Shown here piece by piece: positions 48,245 to 64,000 of a stretch of 64,000 bases of DNA. The translations under genes and the position numbers were made by a program. The notes under the pieces are model-generated. The model made no database searches and was not told where the DNA came from. It saw only the letters and a program-made list of their open reading frames with translations. Each line of letters opens with the position of its first letter. Positions within the stretch are counted from its first letter, which is position 1. Source of the stretch: Saksenaea vasiformis B4078 (lineage: Eukaryota; Mucoromycota; Mucoromycetes; Mucorales; Saksenaeaceae); contig JNDT01002398.1 of the NCBI GenBank assembly GCA_000697055.1, forward strand, positions 60,960 to 124,959, written 5' to 3'.

Positions 48245-51155
48245 ATGAATGCATACCAACGCTATCCGACTCCAACGCCCGTACGCTCGCACCTTGAGAC
48301 GACGTCGCCCAAACCTTCTTCTCCGTTGAAACGAACTCGCGCGAAACGTAGTTGCGACTTCTGCAGAAAACGGAAGTCTCGATGCGATGCAGATACCTCC
48401 ACCCCTTGTTCTAACTGTCGAGCCGTACGTAGCCCATAAGATGATCTAAAATGCTATTTCATACTGATTCAAACCCATTGCCTTTGTTTCTGTTTCTAGT
48501 GGGGATATACCTGTGAATTTCAGACAGCTCGAAAGAAACGGGGTCCACCCAGTGTGTAAGTTACCAAGAAAGAACTCAGAGGTGGGAAACTAGCTAATGT
48601 ATCATTTCGTTTTCGTTTTTTTTTTTTAGTTATGTTGATAATCTTGAGAAACGATGCAAGAAAATGGAAGCTTTGTTGACGTCTCTCACAAATTCTTCGA
48701 TCAAAGAACTTGAACGCAAGGATTTTCAATTGAGTGCACTTCGTTTAACTTCATTGTCAGCGTCGCCTACAGCTACAGATTCATCCTCTTCTGACGAAGA
48801 CGACGAAGATATCGAAGATGATGAGGATGATTTTGGAATCACAGAAGCGGGTGATCGATTAGCAACGCTGGAGGTGAAAGATTACGACTCGCTCAAGTAC
48901 ACCGGTCAATCGGCGGGTTTACAACTGACTTGCGACGACCTTTTCAAATCAAAGTCATACATACCGTGGCCTGGACGTGAAGATGTGGTTCTCAAAAGAA
49001 TGGCTCACAATGAATTAATGATTGTACGGACGATGTCTGGTAAGACCGACACACGGCTTGATGTCGGTCTGTCGATGCGGTCTGCCATATTTGACGAGCC
49101 ACGTTCCCAGCCTTCTCCGACTTGTGCGCTAAAAAAGCCAACGAAACAACTGATAGATAAAATGATTGGCCTGTAAGTCTGTTTATCCTATTCCCTTAGG
49201 TTGTGTATCACCATCAGGTTCTTTTTGTGTAACCCTTGTAAATTTTTTCTATTTTCTTTTTTTCGAAACAGCTATTTTAGTCATCTTCATCGATTCTTGC
49301 CTATTATCAATAAGTCACGGTTCTTGCAAGGTGCTCCTACGGTACTGGTGAACTCCGTCTTAGCGTTGGCCTTCCGATTTGCTGCACAGCATTTCCCGGA
49401 TCTTTCAAAGGACGCAGCAGATCACGGTGATGTCTATTTTCGGAAGGTCATGAAACGATTGCGTGACCCTGTACGGTCAAGATTGTGCCATGTCCAGGCA
49501 GCTATTCTCATGACACTATATTTGGACCTTGATGATGGAGATGTCGAATCGATTCAGTGGTTTACCCTTGGCAACGCCATTCGGATGGCTCAGGATCTTG
49601 GCTTGCATCGATCCTGTCAGCACTGGAACTTACCACCCTCTGAAGTAGAAACGCGTCATCGCGTATTCTATGCTTGCTATGTCCTAGACCGTTGGATGGG
49701 TGCCCGGGCTGGTAAACCTCTGACGATTTTAGACCGCGATTTCGATACAGCCATGCCATCCCCTTATGAAGTGCTCGATGACGCAAAGACGGCGACAGGT
49801 CCGCCCATCTATCGATCCTTTCTTCTTTTGATCAAATTATCCGAAATTCTCGGACGTGTCCTCAAAGCTCTCTACGCACCCAATGCCAAACACTCAAACT
49901 GTAACGCGGGTCTGGATGACCCAACAATTCGTGTCGTATTCGATCGGCGTCTAAAACATTGGCTGGCATCGCTGGACGAACCTCTGGATGGGGAAGAACT
50001 GCCGGCGGTTCAAAAAGGTGAGAATCCCAAAAAAAAAAGAACGCATTAAGGGGAAACCAATACGGATACACGAAAAAAAAAAAGCCGTTTAACCATTTAT
50101 GGTGAAATTAGCGAGTAAATGTGCTAATTTTGGTCTTTTTTTTTATTTCCCTTATAGCTAATCTACGCATCTTTTACGACACCATCACTTTACTTTTGCA
50201 TCGTCCATTTATTCAGCTTTCCCCAACAAAGTATCCTAATTTGCAACCTATTGCGGATGAATCACGGCGAGCATGTGAGGAGGCTGCTTTAAGCATTTCA
50301 ACAACGATACGACAAAGACAATGGCCTGCGTCTGATCCTGACACCTACGGCTCTCTTTGTCTGCCCACGTGCTTTGTGTATGCGATGTTTCAGGCTGCGC
50401 TGGTCCATTTATCCAACGCAATCCACGACAGTTCCGAAGATCGTATGCGAGCTCTCGCTGATTCGATCATGTTGGTTGAGTCGCACAGACATCTTAGTCC
50501 CGCCCCTCGGGCATTAGAGACGCTCAATATGTTAGCGACGGTCAACGGACTCCATCCGGAAAGTCAACAACTCAAGACAGAAACGATTTCACCATTATCA
50601 TCGCCTGAATCAGGTGCTCCTATCCATGCCTCAGTTGAAGAAGAAATGCCAAAGACAAACTGGTTTGAAAGGATGATGAATACAAGCATTGTGGGCGGTA
50701 TCACACCTGAAATCCATCGCGATGTAGAATCCGTCATGGGACAGCCAATGCAACAACAACCATGTTTCTTACCTCAACCCAACACAACTGAATTATCCAT
50801 GAATTATCACATGTATCATCATCCCTATTACCAACAACAACAACCGCAACGGTCAATGTACACGTCATGTTACGATCAACAGCAACAACCACTCGATGCG
50901 CCACCTCCACCGCCACTGGTACAACCATCCATGCCGCCCTCCACGGCAATACAACACCACCATCAGGAACAGGTCATCTTACCAGAGTCACCCCACTTGC
51001 ACCACCAGCCTCAACAGGTCATGCCACCCATTCCTTCGTACGACACAACAGGAGCTAGTTCCAGCCTACCCTGGCACCCTTGGGACGTCTATCTCCATCA
51101 ACCTCATGATCTGACCCATCACACCACCGTCAATATATCGCCGCCGCAACCTTGA
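48245..51155 (+). CDS. Zn2Cys6 transcription factor with Fungal_trans domain
   Basis: Binuclear zinc cluster near residue 37: CDFCRKRKSRC, then CSNC and WGYTC, spacing C-x2-C-x6-C-x7-C-x2-C-x6-C, spliced at the donor after NCRA (intron 48427-48500). A short linker coil follows (YVDNLEKRCKKMEALL), then an acidic segment. The Fungal_trans (middle homology) domain includes YFSHLHRFLPIINKSRF, FTLGNAIRMAQDLGLHR and RRVFYACYVLDRWMG-like residues. The last exons, after an intron at about 50019-50158, include FYDTITLLLHRPFIQL. The C terminus is rich in Gln, His and Pro (activation-type). Such factors control carbon or nitrogen catabolic genes; the target is not deducible. Confidence 0.9.
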
Positions 51156-51900
51156 CTCACTTTATTCATTATCTGTATTTTTAGAAAGGATTTCTTTGTC
51201 GAGGCATTCGTTTTGTACTATTATTCTTTTTTTTCCTTTTTCATACTTTTTATTTGTATCGTATGCAACACATTTCCCGTTTTATGTTACATGGTTTCCA
51301 AGCCATTGAACACAAAGTAACCCATAGTAGCCCTGTACGGAATATTTAACCGTATTCAGCTACTGCACGTGGCCGATTGGTTCCTACTATCCGTTGCGGA
51401 TAGCTTTGTGGGAGGAAAATACTTTTGTTCCTTTTTTTTGGTCGATAGTACACCTTTCTCACGAAATACTTTTTTTGCGCGTCTTTTATCACAAAGATGT
51501 GCGTCCTTATCTAAGCGAATGACTTTCGGAACTTGTGATTGATTTTATATTGTCGTGTAATCAATCAAGATTAAAAAAGTTGTCGAGGGCGGAATGAGGA
51601 CAAAGTTAACTAATTCCAAGCAATCTTCAATTCATTTGTCAATGGTTCTCCTTTGCTCTTCCAAACTGCTCAATGGGGATTTAGTTCTGGAGATTATATA
51701 AAAAGACTGTCTCGGATATCTTGAGATCCATGAAATCATTTCTCAATTTCCAAAGGATATACAATTCATTCATTATCCATTTTCCACAATCGTCAAATGA
51801 CGCCATTACCAAACACTCATCATTTGTTTTTTTAAGTGAAAGAAAAGAATCTAAGTTTGTGCAGATCATAATTGTTCATTCTTGGTAAATAGAGGATGAT
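51156..51900. other. Convergent intergenic region
   Basis: 3' flanks of the Zn2Cys6 gene (plus) and RRP41 (minus). No gene is supported; the small minus frame at 51681-51869 has no motif. Confidence 0.45.
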
Positions 51901-53097
51901 CTACGCGTTTAACCTCCTTTTCAAATGTTGTGTGTTCTGTCGAATGCATTCATCTAAAACTTTATGAACCTGTTTACATCCCTCGGTTGCTAATTCTGTG
52001 ACACTGGCAAACTTCTCAATATGTAGACGTGATTCCATCTAGCCTCATGTTAATCCACCCTGAATAATTGAGACGCTAATTGATGTTACCTCGACAAGGT
52101 TCACTTTGCCGGTTCTCGGCAGTATCGCCACAGTCAGTTCAGGTGTATCTGATGATTCTTCCACGTTATTCAGATCTATATTCATCTCCTGATTAGCAAA
52201 AGACAATTGATCTTTTTTTTTATCCAAACCTACCCAAAACAGGTACTTTGTCAATACAGCCGGCTGAACATGCGCAAACATAATCCAGCATCGGAATACC
52301 CGCATCAATAAGGGCCATCGTAGCAGCATTAATACAGCATTGCAGAACACCTATCACAACATTAGAATAAGAGAGAGCGGATCGTCGCCTTTTTCCGTAC
52401 CTCCATCATGCTGGAAAATCTGAAGATAGATGTCAATTTGTGAACGAGGAAATTGGGAAGTAAGGATCACGGGTTCGAATGTTTGACGGATAAATGTAGC
52501 TACTTCCAAGGAACGTCTTTTTTTTTCGCGTTCGTCAAAAGATCAACGTTGCTAAAAAGTTGCTTACTTGTCTGATTTTGATCGTTTCTTTCTTTCACTG
52601 GTACTGAATGGTGCGACATTGAATTCGACATTGATAATGGCGCGATCAGCAAGGGCTTGCATGCGATGGCGTGCCTGTTTCACACTTCAGTTTTGACGTT
52701 TTTTTCTCGACATAACCTTGCACTCTAACCTCTCTCGGTCCGTAAACTGCTGCAAGACACTTTGTATTTCCCTGTTCAATGTAAGCTGAACCATCGGCTT
52801 GGCTAAACACAGATGTCTTTGCCGTAATCTTGCGTAATTCATTCGCTCGACGACCGTCGATTCGAAGACCTATTCATAGGAATCCATATATTTTTCTGAA
52901 AAAAAACTTTCTGCCCATACCTTCTGGTGTCAAAAGTTCTAGCCGAGACTACACGCATTCAGTAAAACATTAGGTTTTAATCTCTTCTTTTTTACCATTT
53001 GATCTGTAGTGAGCAAACCGTGCAGAAAAAAGTCCGTTAGCGTTCCCTCAAATGCTGGTCTCACTGTCCCGTGGCTTGGTGCACTACCCACAGCCAT
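51901..53097 (-). CDS. RRP41: Exosome core subunit RRP41 (Ski6)
   Basis: This is an RNase PH-fold subunit of the RNA exosome ring. The diagnostic start of the domain is SRLELLTPEGLRIDGRRANE, followed by YIEQGNTKCLAAVYGPRE, INVEFNVAPFSTSERKK, FPRSQIDIYLQI and ATMALIDAGIPMLDYVCAC. About seven exons with short introns are needed. The last acceptor before DLNNVEES is the internal ATATAG near 52172, which keeps the frame where the earlier AATCAG does not. The final exon begins MESRLHIEKF and stops at 51901. Translation may begin at 53097 (MAVGSAPSHG) or at the ATG at 52998, which is immediately before the first intron and matches the usual MSRLE start. Confidence 0.92.
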
Positions 53098-53373
53098 TTT
53101 CTACAGTATTACTATTGGAACGTTTATCAACGTTTTATAAAAATAACAACATCATTTCATCTATAGAAGAATGAAAGAAGGACAGAGTGGAAATGAAAGC
53201 ATGAGCTATAGAGCGGGATTTAGGCCCTAGGTCCACCCAGTAACTCTTGCCAAACGCTGATATGTGGCAAGGTAAAACCCCAATGAATTTGGGAAGCGTC
53301 GTCACGCTTAAAATGACCAACAGCTACGCATTGACAGCGCAGACTATGGCTTGTTCCCCTTGATACAAAAAAA
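53098..53373. promoter_or_regulatory. 276-bp bidirectional promoter region
   Basis: It separates the divergent starts of RRP41 and Arb1. No clear TATA box is seen. The short distance implies shared or closely spaced promoter elements. Confidence 0.5.
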
Positions 53374-54810
53374 ATGACCATGCAAGCTGACGAAATTCCG
53401 GAAGACAGAGCCAAAATCATGTATGTTTTGTTTTGTCGTCATGCTTGTTTCTATTCCTTTTCGATGTTTGACAGCTACTGATCTTTGAATGGACAGTGAA
53501 GAGGTCCTCAACCACGCTCGTGAACGGCTGGAAGAAGCGGAAGCATCGCTCGAGGAGAATGAAGAAGAAGGCTCACCAGAAGCCTCTGAAGATATGCCAG
53601 TCGATCTTTCAACACCAGTGAGTCTGGTGCAGAAGGAGAACGACGACAAGAAGAAAAAGAAGAAGAAGAAGAAAAAGAAATCCAAAACCGCCAGTTTACC
53701 TGAGGCAGGGTCTGAACTAGCTGACGATTATAAAGAAAAATATGATGAAGACGTTATCGACGATCCTTACAGTCCGTATGTATATCAATTCAAGCGATGT
53801 TGACAAAAAACTTACCATGCCCCATTTCTAGTGAGAAGCCACTTGCACAGCGTGTCGAGTACGCTATCTGGAAGTACCGCAGAAACCATCGCTTTTCTCA
53901 AGAGAAAAACGCCCTGTTTGACCATTATCTTAAGTTTGGTGGAATCAAGACGGGTCCTAATGCTTTTCAGGGTCGCGGTGTAGGTGCTAACGCAGTGGAC
54001 GATCAAGATGTAGAGCAAGACTTCGAAGCAGCTAACGCTGCCACGGATGTTGTTCCAGATGATGAAGAGGATGAGGACTGTGTAGTCAGTTTCAGCGAGG
54101 TGGCCCAGGTATACTTTGGCAATTACTTTATTGCCTCGAGTCGGTTCATTGGTGTGCAAGACTACATCGACTCACCCGTACTCGTCGATGCCTTTCTGAG
54201 GTATCTGCAAATTCGCAATGTTTGTCCTGAACACAGCGATGATATTGCCAAGGCACGTGCTATCGTTGCTGAGGCAAAAGTGCAGTTGCCGATGTGCAAA
54301 CGTGTCTCTGGCTTACTCCCTGGAAAGTTTAACACGGCTTGCTCGATGGTGATTGAAGGGAAACAGAAATCACTTTCCATTGTCGATCAAACATGGCTAC
54401 AGGGTGCAGGCAAGCAGACGTGGCGTATTGATGATTTCATGGCGGATTCCTTGGGCATGAGCTTTTCTGAAGCAAAAACACTTATTAAGGCTGTCGTTGG
54501 TGATTACAAAGCTGCAGTTGCTTCTGTGGAACCTCACGAAAACCTGTTTGTCAAAATTGCCGCCATTGACTCGTTTGATCCGGCCTGTGACCCGGAGCAC
54601 TTGGTGAATGTAACCTTAGCCAATTACGACGATGAAAGTGAAAAGTATACTGTCAAATTTGATCGTAACATCGTGGAGAGTTTACTGGAGGGAATGGTCA
54701 TGACCACCACACTTTACACACTTGCAAATGGTTTATCCTATGTCGATGACGCAAGACTTCTCATGCCTAACTTTTACATGGTGGACGAATATGGAACGGA
54801 GGATGATTAA
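53374..54810 (+). CDS. arb1: Arb1, Argonaute siRNA chaperone (ARC) complex subunit
   Basis: In fission yeast, Arb1 binds Argonaute with Arb2 and is needed for siRNA maturation and heterochromatin. Three exons (53374-53420, 53497-53775, 53832-54810) sum to 435 codons, 434 residues. A Lys run ([15 protein letters not shown]) marks the basic N-terminal region. The Arb1 domain follows: KPLAQRVEYAIWKYRRNHRF, FDHYLKFGGIKTGPNAF, EVAQVYFGNYFIASSRFIGV, FLRYLQIRNVCPEH and MCKRVSGLLPGKFNTACS. The gene implies an active or recently active RNAi-chromatin pathway, consistent with the transposon load of the window. Confidence 0.9.
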
Positions 54811-56177
54811 AAAGGAACAACTATTTTTTTTTCAAAAACCTTAATCAACGTTCAATGATACCTTTGATTTTCCCATGTTATAAATCAGATGATTCTGAAT
54901 TATTCCTCCCCCTGCATTACTGACGTTACTTTCTAAACACATATACCTTACGCTTGTTTTAACAAAAAGTAATTTTTTTTTACCGTGCGTTATGCCCATC
55001 TTCGAACTTTGTGGCGCATTTGCTATCTCAGAAAAAAAAAAGGACTTCCAGCTTAGACTCTCATGGATAGAAAGAAAGAAAGAATCACTAGTGCTGAGAC
55101 ATCTCAACGACTGCAAATAGCCATGGAACATTCGACGTGGGTTGTCAATGCAGTGTATTTGGTATTCTTAAGTTTCTTTTTTTCTCCGATCTGCAAGTCA
55201 ATCCTGTGTATATTGGTCATGAGTAAACACATCAAACAATGAAACGTTCTGTGGGATTTTTACCTCCTTAACCGCACGTTACCATAAACATCAGTGTAAT
55301 ACCTGGATCAACCGCGCATGGTGGGAAACAATTAGTGGCTCCCCTTGTTTGTCAAACGCTATGTACCAACCTTTTGAGTAGAAAGGTAATTCTGCTGGCC
55401 GAGAAAGGACAGGATGACTCATGGTAATAAGGAAAACGATAGCGAAATAATGTTTCTCAGCGAGTAAAGGAAAAGTCAGTCAGCCAATCAGTCAGTCGGT
55501 GTTCAATTTTTTTTAAAAAGATGCAGTAAAATAGGTGCATCACTCGCTTGATCAACATAGATTTCTGTAATGACAGAATTAGAGAAGGTTGCTGCTTATT
55601 CATTTGTCCTGTGATATGTTTAATTAAAAGCAATTCCAGCAATCCGATATTTGTCTATCACGAGAAAAAGACGGATGAACAACATACTATTACATTCAGC
55701 GCTTGCAGCTACATAAGCTTTCTTGCATGTTCTAGAAATAGCTCCATTATTTAGAAAAAAAAAAGAAAAAGAAAGACTATGTGACGGTGTCCTAGTATAG
55801 AGAAAGTCTTCTACGAATGGAAATATGCTGGCATGAAAATTATAAAAAAAGTTCAACAGAAATGGAGACAAGGTCAACATCTAAGCCTGCTTCAGTATAG
55901 TTTTATTTGTTTACTGATTAACTCGTGTCCATGGATGTATCAGATGGGGAAAATTACAATATACAGATGCTTCATCAGTGACGAATAGATCGTTATCGGG
56001 GACTCCGTTCGTAGGTGCAGGATGCCGTGGTCTGCTCATGTATGCGAGGATATAGGAATGATTTTCAAATATAAAAAAAAAAAGCTTGCTGCAATATTTA
56101 CAAGAACATGAATAGACAAATGTACCTGAAGTGTTTGGACAAACTGCAGAAAAGCATCAGTGCACATCAAACGTACT
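54811..56177. other. Intergenic, no gene seen
   Basis: 3' flank of Arb1 and AT-rich sequence. Open frames are short and without motif. Confidence 0.45.
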
Positions 56178-56343
56178 TAGTGATCCCCTGATAATTTCAA
56201 CCACCAAAGTACGGGCATCTGGTTGAAACTACCGAGAGTTGAAATTGTATGGAATGGTTTAAGGTGTAAATACTTCTCCAGTTCCTCTAAAAAGGCTGCT
56301 GAGAGTTGAAAAAATCGAGGGCGAAATTATCAGGGATTCACTG
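56178..56343. mobile_element. MITE copy 2, about 166 bp
   Basis: It is collinear with the MITE at 4084-4257 over its whole length (shared GGCATCTGGTTGAAA and TTCTCCAGTT words) and in the same orientation. The left end is mutated (TAGTGATCCCC). The right end CACTG is followed by TA. It is older or more diverged than copy 1. Confidence 0.8.
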
Positions 56344-56437
56344 TACGCACTGAACTGCATAATGTCTCTCTCAAGAACAAAGAGTCTATTGTCTCGGTCG
56401 TATGTATTACGTGTAAATTACAATCATTACAAGGCAT

Positions 56438-58384
56438 TTAGATCTCGCCAAAAAATGTACGTCTTTTTTGCGCGCGAACATTCCGGTCCTGTTGACAGAA
56501 GATTTTGCCTTCGTACAAGTAGTAAACGTCATTGATAAGGCATTGGCATACCTATATAAGAAGTTGGGTTAAATCAGAATAAAACCATCTGCGGGATAGC
56601 TAAATTATTGTTACATGACAAGTAAAGCAGTTTGGATGATAACGGCTGCCATCGGAGGTTTGGGCACAGTAACCTTCTACAGGTTCGTCACAGGCATGAC
56701 ATAGCGAGTGATTCAGTCGATGATAATCTCGTCGGCAATAAGGAGCATCACGATAAACATAAAAGACGTTGTCTGGAAACGAACAGTGACATAACTTAAG
56801 AGAAGCATTAACCGAATGTTCAAAATAAAATAAAATGGCAGCATACTTGACATCGGAAGCAATGTTTGTGCCATTTCCCCGGGAGCTTTCCATCAATGGA
56901 AGAGACAGCTTCTTTTTCAACTGCACGTCCACATGCGCGACATTTTGGTAGATATAACCTATTGAAATCTGGCCTGCAGAAAATCTTTCCTTTGTACTGA
57001 CAAAGGCCTGTCATATCTGGGTCTACGGGTTTGTCGCAATGGTGACAACGTATATGTTCGGGATGGAAGTACTGGTCCAGCGCTTTCGTTGGCTTGACAT
57101 GTGGTTCAATGGGCTGTCGGCTTATTCATCGTTAACCCCTAATCTTCTTCTTCTTTTTTTTTTGGGTCTCGAATCTGCCGCTTTTTTTGTGTAGCTTACC
57201 ATGTAGCACATGCTGGTCTTTGTATAACGATAGCATAATCTTCGGCACAATAGATACGTCCCTCAAACTCAAGGGGTACGCGACGTGGATCTAAATGGTG
57301 CCGACATACAAAGCAACTAAAGCATTGAAGGTGGTACGTCTGCGAAATTCTTACGTCAAATGACGGTCTGTTTGCGTTCATTGTTCCTTTTATACCTTAT
57401 CTCTAGCGTTTACCACGGTTGATTCGACGCTTATTTCTCGCCTACAGCGAACGCAAGTTTCCCGATGATCGGCAGCGAGTTGTTGGTTTGAATCGTGCAA
57501 ATGCCACCGTTTCGATTGCTGTGGCGAGAGGGGTAAAGGTTGTGTTTCGTGGGTAGTGGAGGGATGTTTTTCAACGGAGATGGAACGAGGACGATTAGGT
57601 GATTTAGGAGGTTTTAACGGTTTGGTTCTACTGCAGTCTGGTCTATGATGCAGTGCAGGTGCTGGCGAAGTACTATTTTTCCGTGGCATTGTAGCGGCAA
57701 AAGGAGGTGACACAGGTGGATCGCTCGAATCATCATCAGGTCTAATCACCGGAACTAACTATTTAACGAAAGGCGTTGTGGACACATCTCTTATTTTACG
57801 TACTGATCATGAGGGCGTTGCAAGCCTGCATTACTCTAAACGATTCTGATAAGCTACTCCTCTTCTTTTTTCATTATTGTCTCTTACTTCTTTGGCGTTG
57901 TTTGCCGATGGATGATGTTTTTTATGGTGAGTTGCAGCGTGCAGTGTATGTTTTGCTTTGTTTGTCAAAGAATCCCAAAAATGTAGGTAAAATTTCGAGG
58001 CTGTGGGTTTGTCCATCGAGGGAAAATAAAAAATAAAAAAGTGGCGTGTTATCCAAATGATACGAGTAAAAAAAAATAAAATAAAATAAAAAACTAGGTA
58101 GCTTACAGTTCCCAGTAATAGGAGGAGTAATAGCACTATCTACGGAGACGGTTCTTTTGTGGCGTGCTATGGGTGGCGTTAACAAACAATAAAGAAGAGT
58201 TAAGATAGGGTTTGCAAGTGTTGTTTTTAATATACAAACATGTGTGCAAGTTGAGTGGTGGGCTTGGTGGTTGGCTTTTACAAAAGTGGTGTGCTAACTG
58301 AGATAAAGGAACCAGTTCACAACAATTAGAACATGGAATGGTAGGTAATGCTCGAGTCATGTTGGGATGAAGTGTCTCTACCAT
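56438..58384 (-). CDS. Four-LIM-domain protein, paxillin-like
   Basis: The ATG at 58384 starts MVETLHPNMTRALPTIPC and a small cysteine motif, CSNCCELVPLSQLAHHFC, as in fungal LIM proteins. Exons carrying RHKRTVSVDSAITPP and a Pro/Ser-rich linker (57390-57760) lead to LIM1, TCVRCRREIS with YHLQCFSCFVC and IYCAEDY. LIM2 has CATC with HPEHIRCHHC and FCRPDF. LIM3 is CRACGRAV, WHKHCFRC, CRRDYH. LIM4 is CHACDEPV, YHPNCFTCHVCQC and FCQQD, completed by the last exon, stop at 56438. LIM4 needs the intron starting at CAT/GTAACA, otherwise it stops early at 56600. Fungal paxillin-like proteins act at the actin ring and polarity sites. Confidence 0.85.
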
Positions 58385-59308
58385 GACAAAGCAGAGAAAG
58401 AGAAAGAGACGGAATCAAGTTGCGCAACAAAAAAAAAAAATGGTACTATTTTTGGGTGAAAAGTACTTGCTCCACATTAATACACGCTCTCGGTTTAGTT
58501 TGGGTTTTTAGAATTATTAAAGCCGGTTTCTAGGTGCATGATCGTGATGAAGAATATATTACTGAATGTGGCCGATCACAACGTTACAACAGGAAATTGG
58601 GAAGACGATCCTTTCCCAATAATAAATAATAACAATAAATGGCGTTGATCAAGCGGAGTAAATGTTTCCTTGTTGGTTACGTTTCTTACAATCAATTGAT
58701 GAGATGTGTGTGTGTGGGTTGTCGTACAAAAGGCAGTTGACAGTGACTTGTGCATTCAAGTCACCTTCAGCTCAATCCCCTATTTTATTGACCCACAGAC
58801 GGTGGGAAGAAGAAGGCTTTTTTTTTTTTTTTTTGCGCTTCTCCCCCCCTCTCTCTCTCTTTTTTTTTTCTGTTTCCTTGGCAACACACTCTGTGCTGCT
58901 GCTTTTTAAACACAGTCAGCACTCTGTTCCTTGTTTTATTATTTTCCCGTGTGTGTTGAGTCCTCTCATTCATCTTTTTTACTTGAGTGATTCGTTGGGG
59001 GTCATCTGCACTCGGACCACCTGCAACGCTTTTTGAAGGAGGAGACAAACCCTTATCGGTTTTATTGCTCTCTTTAGTCTTTCCGATACAAAAACCTAAC
59101 CTTTTTTCTGTGTTGTGTGGGTTTACTGGACGTCCCTTTCTTTTTTATTCTTTCCTTCCTTCCTACTTCTTCCTTTCTTTCTTTTACGTTGGGACGGTAA
59201 AGAAGAAAACCAGAAAAAGAAAAACTAAAAAAGAAACTCTTTTTTTTTTTTTTTTGCTCTCTCCTTTACCGATTTTATATTTATATATATAAAAGAGAAA
59301 AGAGAAAA

Positions 59309-59361
<53 letters not shown>

Positions 59362-59402
59362 CATCGTTTATTTATTAACGAGGGCATCGTCCGAACCAGT
59401 TC
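58385..59402. promoter_or_regulatory. Divergent promoter region of LIM and DYRK genes
   Basis: About 1 kb with strong polypyrimidine tracts (58815-58875, 59100-59260) near the DYRK side. No gene is seen; the T-rich open frames here are low-complexity artefacts. Confidence 0.5.
59311..59358. repeat. (CA)24 microsatellite
   Basis: Twenty-four perfect CA units, 44 bp before the DYRK start codon and so probably in its 5' leader or core promoter. Confidence 0.95.
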
Positions 59403-63911
<4,509 letters not shown>

Positions 63912-63955
63912 AGTACACAACAAAGGTCACCCTATGACCCGGTCCATAACCTTGG

Positions 63956-64000
63956 TTTTTTTTTTTTTTTTTTTTTTTTTTTTCCCCCCCCCTTTTTTTT
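63956..64000. repeat. T/C homopolymers at the window end
   Basis: T28, then C9, then T8. This may be a real polypyrimidine tract or low-quality sequence. Confidence 0.7.

Overview
The window is nuclear DNA of a filamentous fungus, most probably an early-diverging one of the Mucorales (Mucoromycota). Supporting signs are many short GT-AG introns (mostly 40-80 bp), fungal-only families (Zn2Cys6 regulator, RAX2, ARC subunit Arb1, Ish1-like protein, BPL1-type biotin ligase), decayed pogo/Tigger, Mutator-like and Fanzor/TnpB-like transposons, and a repeated, fast-decaying multicopy family that I associate with Mucorales from memory. The organism cannot be named from the sequence alone.

Layout. 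0.6-2.3 kb: coiled-coil protein. 2.3-6.2 kb: repeat-rich, with a Tigger end, a 174-bp MITE (small non-autonomous transposon) and a relic of the multicopy family ('family X'). 6.2-8.0 kb: an Ish1-like ER/nuclear-envelope protein ending in RDEL and a 36-residue spliced mini-gene. 8.0-19.3 kb: a transposon-dominated island holding a nearly complete pogo/Tigger element with TA target duplication, a U1 snRNA gene, a decayed multi-exon family X gene, a Fanzor/TnpB-like relic, a hairpin MITE and a second transposase fragment. 21-22 kb: secreted protein. 23-30.4 kb: RAX2-like polarity marker with a very long repetitive cytoplasmic tail ending in an SH3 domain. 31-32.4 kb: bHLH factor. 33-35.3 kb: biotin-protein ligase. 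35.7-37.7 kb: an inverted pair of small paralogues. 38-40.5 kb: heme oxygenase and a DUF7719-like membrane protein in tight convergence. 41-46 kb: large coiled-coil protein. 47.3-48.1 kb: Mutator-like transposase relic. 48.2-51.2 kb: Zn2Cys6 transcription factor. 51.9-54.8 kb: exosome subunit RRP41 and RNAi factor Arb1, divergent from one intergenic region. 56.2 kb: second copy of the 4-kb MITE. 56.4-58.4 kb: four-LIM paxillin-like protein. 59.4-63.9 kb: DYRK/Pom1-type kinase.

There are no operons; genes are single-promoter eukaryotic units. A functional theme is cell polarity and morphogenesis (RAX2, paxillin-like LIM protein, DYRK kinase). A second is RNA handling (U1 snRNA, RRP41, Arb1). 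Gene models below were spliced by eye: exons were joined where GT-AG sites kept the frame and family motifs. Where total coding length was checked it is stated.
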